Assembly (NCBI GenBank): GCA_900550635.1
Contig: URSZ01000137.1
Location: 1-5,599 of the forward strand
DNA: 5,599 nt
Direction of reading: 5' to 3'
From: an uncultured Prevotella sp.
GTDB taxonomy: Bacteria > Bacteroidota > Bacteroidia > Bacteroidales > Bacteroidaceae
Under the pieces are notes generated by a model that was not told the origin of the DNA, did no database searches, and saw only the letters and a program-made list of their open reading frames with translations. This document shows, piece after piece, positions 1-5,523 of the stretch. Each line of letters opens with the position of its first letter. Position 1 is the stretch's first letter. Made by a program: the position numbers and the translations under genes.

Positions 1-785
1 CGTTTCTTTGCGTCTGTGACGAGACGGATACAGCCAAGATTCCGGCTTGCCTGCAATCGCACGACGACGCAATTTTCGAATTCAACAAAGCTATAATCGA
101 CGCCACAGCACCCTACTGCGTAGCCTACAAACCCAATGCCGCATTCTACGAGCGCTACGGCGCAGCCGGAGTAACGGCACTCGAAAAAACCGTAGCCTAC
201 CTTAAACAAGAATATCCCGAGCATTTCGTGATAATCGACGCAAAGCGAGGCGACATAGGCAACACGGCCAAGATGTATGCCGACGCTTTCTTCAACGGCA
301 TGAACGCCGATGCCGTTACCGTGGCACCCTACATGGGCTGCGACAGCGTAACTCCGTTTACCGACCACAAGGACAAATGGACTATCGTGCTCGCCCTGAC
401 AAGCAACAAGGGCAGCCTGGATTTCCAAATGCTCAAGGACGAAAGCGGAGAACGCCTTTTTGAAAAGGTGCTCAAGACAAGCTGCACATGGGGCACCGAC
501 GAAAACATGATGTTCGTTGTTGGCGCAACGCGCGGTTCTCTCATTGGCGACGTGCGCAAAATCGTACCCAACCATTTCCTGCTCGTTCCGGGCGTTGGAG
601 CACAAGGCGGCTCGCTCGAAGAGGTGTGCCGTTACGGCATGAACGCCGACTGCGGCCTGCTCGTCAACTCTTCACGCGGTATTATCTACGCCGGGCAGGA
701 CGAGCACTTTGCCGAAGCAGCCGCAAAAGCAGCGGCAGAACTGCAAGGACAAATGTCGCAGGTTTTGGACAATTTCGCCGCTTAA
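1..785 (+). CDS. pyrF: Orotidine 5'-phosphate decarboxylase, type 2 (5' end outside window)
   Basis: Decarboxylates OMP to UMP, the last step of de novo pyrimidine synthesis, in the cytoplasm. The reading frame is open from base 3 to the TAA at 783-785, giving 260 residues; family members are about 270-275 long, so roughly a dozen N-terminal residues are missing. Seen directly: the catalytic Lys/Asp motif DAKRGDIGNT (bases 237-266), the preceding CVAYKPN strand, VAPYMGCDSVTPF, and the C-terminal phosphate-binding region LLVPGVGAQGGSLEEV followed by LLVNSSRGIIYA. The whole resembles Bacteroidales PyrF as I remember it. The GTG at 228 is an internal valine, not a start. Oddity: near the N-terminus the usual CVGLD reads CVCDETD, so the Gly-Leu before the substrate-binding Asp is lost or the Asp is replaced by Glu. 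The next gene starts 32 bp downstream on the same strand, so an operon is likely. Confidence 0.95.
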   Translation, partial: FLCVCDETDTAKIPACLQSHDDAIFEFNKAIIDATAPYCVAYKPNAAFYERYGAAGVTALEKTVAYLKQEYPEHFVIIDAKRGDIGNTAKMYADAFFNGMNADAVTVAPYMGCDSVTPFTDHKDKWTIVLALTSNKGSLDFQMLKDESGERLFEKVLKTSCTWGTDENMMFVVGATRGSLIGDVRKIVPNHFLLVPGVGAQGGSLEEVCRYGMNADCGLLVNSSRGIIYAGQDEHFAEAAAKAAAELQGQMSQVLDNFAA

Positions 786-817
786 AGTCGCACACTTTAT
801 AAAGCTACCACACCAGG

Positions 818-2029
818 ATGAAGTATATCATCGACCCCGTGCACGGCTTCGTTTCCCTGCCCGACGGCATAATCATAACGCTCGTGAAGCACCCGGTGTT
901 CCAACGCCTGACACGCATACGCCAATTGGGAGTGGAGGGCATGGTTTACCCCGGGGCGCAACACACGCGCTTTCAGCACTCCTTGGGTGCCTATTACCTT
1001 ACGTGCCAGGCCGTGGCCGCGCTCGAAAGCAAAGGTATCGACATTCCGCAGGACGAACGCGAGGGGCTTTATGCCGCAATACTGCTGCACGACGTGGGGC
1101 ACGGGCCGTTCTCGCATGTACTCGAGAATGTCATTACCCCGGGTGTGAGCCACGAATACATATCACAGGCCATAATGCGCAGGATAAGCCGCGAGAACGG
1201 CGGTTGCTTGGACCGGGCCGTGAGCATTTACAACGGCTCTTACGTAAAACGTTTCCTGCACGAGCTTGTATCGAGCCAGTTAGACATGGACAGGCTCGAC
1301 TATCTGTGCCGCGACAGTTTCTTTACCGGAGTGCGCGAGGGCAACGTGGGGGCGGCACGCATAATACAAATGCTTGACGTGCGCGACGACAGCATAGTCG
1401 TTGGCGAAAAAGGAGTGTACTCTGTGGAGAACTACCTTATGACCCGTCGTATGATGTATTGGCAGGTGTATCTGCACAAAACGGTGGTGGCTTCCGAAGT
1501 AATGCTCATAAACGCCCTCGAACGGGCGCGCGAACTGCTGCGTGGTGGCAGGGAACTCTTTGCCTCGCCCGCGCTGAAGTTTTTCCTGATGAACGACTGC
1601 AACAAAGAAGCATTCGACAACGGCGACAAATGCCTCGACATGTTCCTCGAGCTCGACGACAGCGACATTATTTCGGCCATGAAAGTATGGGCCGACAGCG
1701 ACGACCGAATACTCGCCACACTAAGTCACGGATTCATAAACCGGCGTCTGTTCAAGGTGGAAATATTCGACCGCGAAGTGCCGCAGGAAAGAGTAGAAAC
1801 AATAAAAGCGGAACTTTCAAAAAAATTGGGAATAGGCAGCGACGACATGCACTACTTCATGGACGTGCGGACAATACAGAAAGACATGTACAGCCTGCAA
1901 TCCGACCAGATTAAGATTCTCATGCGCAACGGCGATATAAAGACCATGCCGCAAGTGTCGGAGATAATACGCAGCGACACGGCCGCACCCGTTTACAGGA
2001 AGACTTATTTCGTGCACGGGCGCGTTTAA
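818..2029 (+). CDS. HD-domain phosphohydrolase (COG1078, SAMHD1/dGTPase-like)
   Basis: A 403-residue cytosolic metal-dependent phosphohydrolase of the HD superfamily. The four metal ligands can be placed by comparison with SAMHD1: H54 in RFQHSLGAYY, H91-D92 in LLHDVGHGPFSH, and D158 in SSQLDMDRLDYLCRDS. The N-terminal DPVHG (residues 6-10) and FQRLTRIRQLG (28-38) are typical of COG1078 proteins. After about residue 200 an alpha-helical region and a C-terminal portion (residues 330-403) follow, whose function I cannot read. Relatives hydrolyse dNTPs or similar nucleotides; the substrate here is not determinable from sequence, so dNTP triphosphohydrolase activity is inference. The start ATG at 818 is preceded by a short AGG and gives a family-typical N-terminus. 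It lies 32 bp after pyrF, on the same strand, and probably shares its transcript. In Bacteroides I recall this gene followed by lpxD; here it is followed by a convergent gene instead. Confidence 0.9.
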   Translation: MKYIIDPVHGFVSLPDGIIITLVKHPVFQRLTRIRQLGVEGMVYPGAQHTRFQHSLGAYYLTCQAVAALESKGIDIPQDEREGLYAAILLHDVGHGPFSHVLENVITPGVSHEYISQAIMRRISRENGGCLDRAVSIYNGSYVKRFLHELVSSQLDMDRLDYLCRDSFFTGVREGNVGAARIIQMLDVRDDSIVVGEKGVYSVENYLMTRRMMYWQVYLHKTVVASEVMLINALERARELLRGGRELFASPALKFFLMNDCNKEAFDNGDKCLDMFLELDDSDIISAMKVWADSDDRILATLSHGFINRRLFKVEIFDREVPQERVETIKAELSKKLGIGSDDMHYFMDVRTIQKDMYSLQSDQIKILMRNGDIKTMPQVSEIIRSDTAAPVYRKTYFVHGRV

Positions 2030-2139
2030 TTGCGTCGCCTTTTCCCCTACCTCTTTGCGTTCTATATAAAGGCGATGGACATCAGTTTACAGGCACATCA
2101 CAGCTAAAAGAAATAAACGCCGCCAACCTAAAAGAACCT

Positions 2140-2198
2140 TATATAATAATGTGTGGCGCCGGAAAAGATTGCTTCTCCGCGCCACACATTATTATATA
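2140..2198. terminator. Perfect 20-bp inverted repeat, likely bidirectional terminator
   Basis: Left arm 2140-2159 and right arm 2179-2198 are exact reverse complements over 20 bp, with a 19-base loop. The inner half of the stem is GC-rich (GTGTGGCGC) and the outer half is pure A/T, so read from either strand a strong GC hairpin is followed by an AT-rich run. It lies between two convergent genes, 111 bp after the HD gene stop and 36 bp after the PurF-like gene stop. The tail is alternating A and T rather than a clean poly-U, so intrinsic termination is inferred. The rest of the 2030-2234 gap holds nothing else convincing: the only plus-strand ATG frame I noticed (from 2074) has 10 codons, and a weak CCGG/CCGG pairing lies at 2204-2220. 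Confidence 0.65.
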
Positions 2199-2234
2199 TA
2201 TCCCCGGCTTCGGAAACCGGAATAAAGGCGTTGC

Positions 2235-3641
2235 TTAAAAATAGCTCGATCCGTCGAAACAGTGCGTGCATACCTTGCACTTTGGCAGGCCTATGGCTTC
2301 GACGAGGTGTTCCACCGTGTTGAAGCGCAGCGTCGTCAGCCCGAGGTGCTGGCGTATTATCTCGACCATCTTCTTGTATTCGGGCGAATCGGTCGTGGCG
2401 TAAGCCTCGAGGTTCTTGTTCTCATCGCCTTCAAGGTCTTTTATTATGCGGCGCGAGATGAGTTCGAGATTGCTTTTCGACGAGGTAAAACCTATGAACG
2501 GGCAGCTGTAAACCAACGGCGGGCATGAGATACGCACGTGCGCCGCCTTTATGCCGCAATCGAAAAGCATTTTCACGTTGTCGCGCAACTGCGTGCCACG
2601 CACTATGGAGTCGTCGCAAAAAAGCACGCTATTGCCGCGCAGGATTGTTTCGTTGGGAATGAGCTTCATCTTGGCCACTAAGTTACGCATTTCCTGGTTG
2701 CTGGGGGTGAAGCTGCGCGGCCACGTGGGTGTGTATTTAGAAATGGCGCGCATATAAGGCTTGTTCATGCCGGCCGCATAGCCGTAACCCATGCCCACGC
2801 CCGAATCGGGGATACCGCACACGCAGTCTGCGTCCACTGTTTCGGTCTTGCCCATCTTCTCACCGCAGGCAAAGCGCACCTTTTCGACGTTAATGCCCTC
2901 GTAGCTCGAAGTGGGAAATCCGTAATACACCCACAGGAACGAACATATCTGCATTTTATCGTTAGGCTTGCGCAACTGTTCTATGCCACCTTCGTGTATT
3001 CGCACAATCTCGCCCGGACCGAGGTAACGTTCCACCTTATAATCAAGGTTGGGGAACGAAGATGTCTCGCTCGCCACTGCATACGCCCCGTCTTTGCGGC
3101 CAATCACCACGGGGGTGCGACCTAATTTATCTCGCGCCGCCACAATGCCGTTCTCCGTGAGCAGCAGCATGGAGCAAGACCCTTTAATGCGGCGGAACAC
3201 GTTCTCTATGCCGTCTACAAGGCTGTTGCCCTGCACTATGAGCAAGGCAACGACCTCCGTCTGGTTCGTTTTGCCCGACGAGAGTTCGGCAAAATGCTGG
3301 TGATTCTTCAGAGCCTCATGCTCCAGCTCGTCAAGGTTGGTTATCTTGGCCACGGTAGCAATGGCGAATTTGCCGAGGTGCGAATTGATTACTATCGGCT
3401 GGGCGTCGGTGTCGCTTATCACGCCTATGCCCGCGTTGCCTTTGAACTTTCCGAGCCCGTCCTCGAACTTTGTGCGGAAATACGAATTCTCCAAATTGTG
3501 AATGGAACGCTTGAAGCCTTCTTCCTTGTCGTATGTAGCGATACCGCCGCGCCGCGTTCCGAGATGTGAATGATAATCGGTGCCGTAAAAAACGTCGGCT
3601 ATGCAAGGTTGCGCCGACACAGTTCCGAAAAAGCCACCCAT
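2235..3641 (-). CDS. PurF-type amidophosphoribosyltransferase paralog lacking the glutaminase nucleophile
   Basis: A 468-residue protein with PurF architecture: an N-terminal class II glutaminase-like domain and a C-terminal phosphoribosyltransferase domain. Seen: PRPP loop VLFCDDSIVRGTQ (339-351), RDKLGRTPVVIG (170-181), ASETSSF (190-196) and PGEIVRI (209-215). Cysteines C233, C380 (or C373), C455 and C458 align by eye with the four [4Fe-4S] ligands of Bacillus subtilis PurF, so a cluster is plausible. True PurF exposes Cys1; here the N-terminus is MGGFFGTVSA with Gly where Cys should be, and the usual RYxTAG and HNGN glutamine-site motifs read as KGNAGIGV and VAKITN. It may therefore use free ammonia, take nitrogen from a partner, or have another role. 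I recall near-identical MGGFFG proteins across Bacteroidales alongside a Cys-bearing PurF. The start at 3641 is chosen because it matches that family N-terminus and lies 33 bp inside the predicted transcript; an in-frame ATG at 3704 overlaps the promoter. Confidence 0.9.
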   Translation of the reverse strand: MGGFFGTVSAQPCIADVFYGTDYHSHLGTRRGGIATYDKEEGFKRSIHNLENSYFRTKFEDGLGKFKGNAGIGVISDTDAQPIVINSHLGKFAIATVAKITNLDELEHEALKNHQHFAELSSGKTNQTEVVALLIVQGNSLVDGIENVFRRIKGSCSMLLLTENGIVAARDKLGRTPVVIGRKDGAYAVASETSSFPNLDYKVERYLGPGEIVRIHEGGIEQLRKPNDKMQICSFLWVYYGFPTSSYEGINVEKVRFACGEKMGKTETVDADCVCGIPDSGVGMGYGYAAGMNKPYMRAISKYTPTWPRSFTPSNQEMRNLVAKMKLIPNETILRGNSVLFCDDSIVRGTQLRDNVKMLFDCGIKAAHVRISCPPLVYSCPFIGFTSSKSNLELISRRIIKDLEGDENKNLEAYATTDSPEYKKMVEIIRQHLGLTTLRFNTVEHLVEAIGLPKCKVCTHCFDGSSYF

Positions 3642-3679
3642 TGTAATTGTGTTTTTGCTGGTTTGTTTGAAATTTGCCG

Positions 3680-3710
3680 CAAAATTAGCAAAAGGCGGGC
3701 GCAAGGCAAA
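3680..3710 (-). promoter_or_regulatory. Bacteroidota-type sigma-A promoter for the PurF-like gene
   Basis: On the minus strand a -33 box TTTG (complement of 3707-3710) is followed after 19 bp by TAATTTTG (complement of 3680-3687), which fits the Bacteroidota consensus TTTG, 19-21 bp, TAnnTTTG. Transcription would begin near 3674, giving a 5' leader of about 33 nt before the ATG at 3641. The leader is A-rich (AAACAAACCAGCAAAAACACAA) with no Shine-Dalgarno, as is common in this phylum. No riboswitch fits in such a short leader. Confidence 0.75.
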
Positions 3711-3749
3711 ATGAGAAAACCCATTTTTTCAACCTGCCGCAGCATGTTT

Positions 3750-3848
3750 TTACACCTCGCAGCCCACCGGCAGGATTTCGCCCCACTTGTGACACATTAT
3801 CACCGTATTGGCCGCAAGCAAAAAGGCCGCCATAATAAATTTTTGCAT
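3750..3848 (-). CDS. Possible 32-residue small membrane peptide
   Basis: A short ATG-to-TAA frame of 32 codons just upstream of the PurF-like promoter, on the same strand. It begins MQKFIMAAFLLAANTVIMC and ends in WGEILPVGCEV. A charged residue followed by about 15 mostly hydrophobic residues looks like a single membrane-spanning segment or a signal-like leader, with Cys at positions 19 and 30. I do not recognise it. There is no clear Shine-Dalgarno and no convincing TAnnTTTG box upstream. It sits 82 bp downstream (in the minus-strand sense) of the three-palindrome array and stops 40 bp before the -33 box. It could be a genuine small protein, a leader peptide or chance; frames this short arise often by chance. 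Confidence 0.3.
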   Translation of the reverse strand: MQKFIMAAFLLAANTVIMCHKWGEILPVGCEV

Positions 3849-3929
3849 GCTGTCCGATTAATAAAAACGCACTGTCCGTATTCGTCCGCACAAAACGCCG
3901 CAGTTTCCGCGCGGTTTTCAGGGGCGGGA

Positions 3930-3990
3930 AAATATGTCTGAGATATTTCGAAATATGTCTGACATATTTTGAATTATGTCCGACATAATT
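3930..3990. repeat. Three tandem 19-bp palindromes at exact 21-bp spacing (candidate operator array)
   Basis: Three dyads of form 9-1-9 lie head to tail: 3930-3948 (AAATATGTC T GAGATATTT, one mismatched pair), 3951-3969 (AAATATGTC T GACATATTT, perfect) and 3972-3990 (AATTATGTC C GACATAATT, perfect). Their centres at 3939, 3960 and 3981 are exactly 21 bp, or two helical turns, apart. The shared core is TATGTC-N-GACATA. In the third unit the A/T change at one arm is matched by the complementary change in the other arm, which keeps the symmetry and suggests selection on the palindrome. Likely binding sites for a dimeric regulator acting cooperatively; the regulator and target are unknown. The nearest downstream minus-strand candidates are the small ORF and the PurF-like gene. 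An iteron or neutral minisatellite is the alternative. Confidence 0.6.
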
Positions 3991-4146
3991 TTTCTTTGCT
4001 CCCATTTGGGGTTAACACGCTGAAAAATAGTTTTCAATTTTCAGCCCCGTAAAACGCCTTTTTAAGGCACAAGTTTTTCATTCGTAGATACGAATTTATC
4101 GGTATCCAATCAATTCATTGCGTTTCCACGTCACCGGTTAATTTGT

Positions 4147-4168
4147 GAGGCGCGATTCGTCGCGCCTC
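4147..4168. repeat. 9-bp GC-rich hairpin with TTCG loop, possible dispersed palindromic repeat
   Basis: GAGGCGCGA at 4147-4155 and TCGCGCCTC at 4160-4168 are perfect reverse complements around a TTCG tetraloop, an unusually stable RNA hairpin on the plus strand. There is no adjacent T or A tract, so it is a poor intrinsic terminator. It could be a dispersed intergenic palindrome, a processing or stability element, or a backup terminator past the prfA terminator. Only one copy is present in the window. Confidence 0.5.
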
Positions 4169-4210
4169 TACTACAGCATGGGCAAATCCTGCACCGGAAT
4201 GCCGGAACAT

Positions 4211-4256
4211 AAAAAAGGCCGCGCCTGCAAGGGAATGTTGTTCTTGCAGGCACGGC
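4211..4256 (-). terminator. Rho-independent terminator of the purM-prfA transcript
   Basis: Read on the minus strand, arms 4256-4243 and 4231-4218 pair over 14 positions with a single C/A mismatch (4222/4252) and an 11-nt loop, followed within two bases by six U (complement of 4211-4216). It begins 44 bp after the prfA stop. An additional perfect 8-bp repeat (4280-4287 with 4216-4223) overlaps the lower stem and could form a competing or enclosing helix. Confidence 0.85.
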
Positions 4257-4299
4257 TATACGTATTGAAATTCCGCAAACGCGGCCTAAGGTGCGGGCG

Positions 4300-5493
4300 T
4301 TACAGTTCCGCGTCGCGCAGGCGGTTGGCATTTTCGGCCACTATAAGGTGGTCTATGCAGTCCTGTATGTTCCCGTCCATGAAGTCGGGAAGGTTGTAAA
4401 TCGTGTAGTTTATGCGGTGGTCGGTTATGCGCCCCTGGGGATAGTTATATGTGCGTATCTTGGCGGAACGGTCGCCGGTAGAAACGCGCGTCTTGCGGCG
4501 CGAGGCGATGTCGTCGACATACTTCTGGTGCTCGTGGTCGTAGATATAGGTGCGCAGGCGCGCCAGGGCGCGTTCCTTGTTCTTGGGCTGGTCGCGCGTT
4601 TCGGTATTTTCAATCAGGATTTCCTCTTCCTCGCCCGTATAAGGGTCTTTGAACTGATAGCGCAGACGCACGCCCGATTCCACCTTGTTCACGTTCTGTC
4701 CGCCCGCACCGCTGGAACGGAACGTATCCCATGAGATATTGGCTACATTGATGTTCACTTCAATGGTTACATTTTGGCCGCCGGCACCGGAGGAGCGGAA
4801 GGTATCCCAACGAATCTCGCCCTCGTTTATTACCACGTCGAACGGTTCAGCCTCGGGCAGCACGGCCACTGTGGCCGCTGACGTATGCACGCGGCCCTGC
4901 GTCTCGGTGACCGGCACGCGCTGCACGCGGTGCACACCGCTTTCGTATTTCAGCGTCCCATACACGTCAGCTCCCGTAACGGAGCATATTATTTCCTTAA
5001 ATCCTCCGGCCGTGCCTTCGCTTACCGACGATACCTGTAGGTTCCAGCCTTTCGATTCGCAGAACTTGGAGTACATGCGGAACAAGTCGCCGGCAAACAA
5101 CGCAGCCTCGTCGCCACCCGTACCGCTTCGTATCTCGAGTATGGCATTCTTGGAGTCTTCGGGGTCTTTGGGAACGAGGAGCAGTTTTATCTTCTCCTCT
5201 ATCGCGGGAATTTGTTTTTCGGCCTCAGACGCCTGCTCGCGGGCCATTTCCTTTATTTCGGGGTCGCTCTCCTCGAGTAGCAACTGTTTGGCTTCAGCAA
5301 GTTCGCCGAAAAGACGCGAATACTCGTCGCGCGCGTCCATAAGGTTCTCGAGTTCCTTGTACTCGCGCGTGAGCCGCACATACCTCGGCTGGTCGGCTAT
5401 TACATTGGGGTCGGTTATGAGAGTGCTGACCTCCTCGAAACGCCCGCGCAGGCCGTCGAGCTTGGCCAGCAATGTGTTTTCATTTTCCGCCAT
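4300..5493 (-). CDS. prfA: Peptide chain release factor 1 with a duplicated GGQ segment
   Basis: RF1 recognises UAA and UAG in the ribosomal A site and triggers peptide release. The protein is 397 residues; RF1 is usually about 355-371. Seen: coiled N-terminal domain (about 1-105), SGTGGDEA (123-130), the RF1-type PxT codon-reading motif as PVT at 194-196, HTSA (203-206), and the C-terminal region STGDRSAKIRTYNYPQGR (338-355). The catalytic GGQ occurs twice, at 238-240 and 264-266, each in the identical core WDTFRSSGAGGQNV. The repeat period is exactly 26 residues, and removing one unit restores 371 residues. The first copy has RF1-like upstream sequence (DVVINEGEIR); the second has TIEVNINVANIS before it and the canonical NKVESGVRLRY after it. 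There is no frameshift or stop. The ATG lies 30 bp after the purM stop, so the two genes form an operon; transcription ends at the terminator at 4211-4256. Whether it is functional, a mosaic with RF2, or an assembly artefact is open. Confidence 0.93.
   Translation of the reverse strand: MAENENTLLAKLDGLRGRFEEVSTLITDPNVIADQPRYVRLTREYKELENLMDARDEYSRLFGELAEAKQLLLEESDPEIKEMAREQASEAEKQIPAIEEKIKLLLVPKDPEDSKNAILEIRSGTGGDEAALFAGDLFRMYSKFCESKGWNLQVSSVSEGTAGGFKEIICSVTGADVYGTLKYESGVHRVQRVPVTETQGRVHTSAATVAVLPEAEPFDVVINEGEIRWDTFRSSGAGGQNVTIEVNINVANISWDTFRSSGAGGQNVNKVESGVRLRYQFKDPYTGEEEEILIENTETRDQPKNKERALARLRTYIYDHEHQKYVDDIASRRKTRVSTGDRSAKIRTYNYPQGRITDHRINYTIYNLPDFMDGNIQDCIDHLIVAENANRLRDAEL
4690..4845 (-). 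repeat. In-frame tandem repeat of 2 x 78 bp inside prfA carrying both GGQ loops
   Basis: Unit 1 spans 4845-4768 (RF1 residues 217-242) and unit 2 spans 4767-4690 (residues 243-268). The units share 18 of 26 residues: 4 of 12 in the first half and 14 of 14 in the second. In the identical 14-codon half, 8 codons differ at 9 nucleotides, all synonymous (for example ACC/ACG, TCC/AGC, CAA/CAG). This is too diverged for a recent duplication, and too conserved in protein for an unselected copy. It fits two homologous genes that diverged under selection and were later joined. Confidence 0.9.
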
Positions 5494-5523
5494 GCTTTGA
5501 ATCGGATTGTAAACTATAATGAA

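Larger units (their letters stand above)
3711..4299. other. Long, palindrome-rich intergenic region
   Basis: This 589-bp stretch separates the PurF-like promoter from the prfA stop. It holds the possible small ORF, the three-palindrome array, a TTCG-loop hairpin and the prfA terminator, each listed separately. Two further small dyads are visible: GCTGAAAA/TTTTCAGC (4019-4026 with 4038-4045) and ATTCGTA-GA-TACGAAT (4080-4095). A short GCCTT/AAGGC pairing lies at 4056-4068. I see no long ORF with coding character, no tRNA, and no promoter matching the phylum consensus on the plus strand. Both flanking genes point left, so this region is upstream of the PurF-like gene and downstream of prfA. Confidence 0.6.

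Noticed and set aside
709..1377. 222-codon plus-strand frame overlapping pyrF and the HD gene
   Set aside because: Arg/His-rich out-of-frame shadow of two well-supported genes.
3642..3680. Purine riboswitch in the leader of the PurF-like gene
   Set aside because: The predicted leader is about 33 nt and A-rich, too short for an aptamer and without suitable stems.
3930..3992. CRISPR-like array
   Set aside because: The repeats are contiguous with 2-bp gaps and no unique spacers, so this is an operator-like or tandem repeat array.
3685..4005. 106-codon minus-strand frame with heptad-like repeats (KYVRHIS, KYLRHIF)
   Set aside because: The heptads are just the 21-bp palindrome array read in frame. 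The rest is low-complexity basic sequence and it runs into the PurF-like promoter. DNA symmetry explains the repeat better than coding.
4145..4399. Short frames on both strands across the prfA 3' end and terminator
   Set aside because: They read through the terminator hairpins and into prfA out of frame, with no plausible protein character.
4690..4845. Intron, intein or programmed frameshift explanation for the prfA insertion
   Set aside because: The inserted unit is only 26 in-frame residues, is itself homologous to the flanking RF segment, and has no splice, intein or slippery-site features.
4685..5500. 271-codon plus-strand frame antisense to prfA
   Set aside because: It is serine- and threonine-rich with no recognisable domain and is fully explained as the complement of the RF1 gene, which has clear family motifs.
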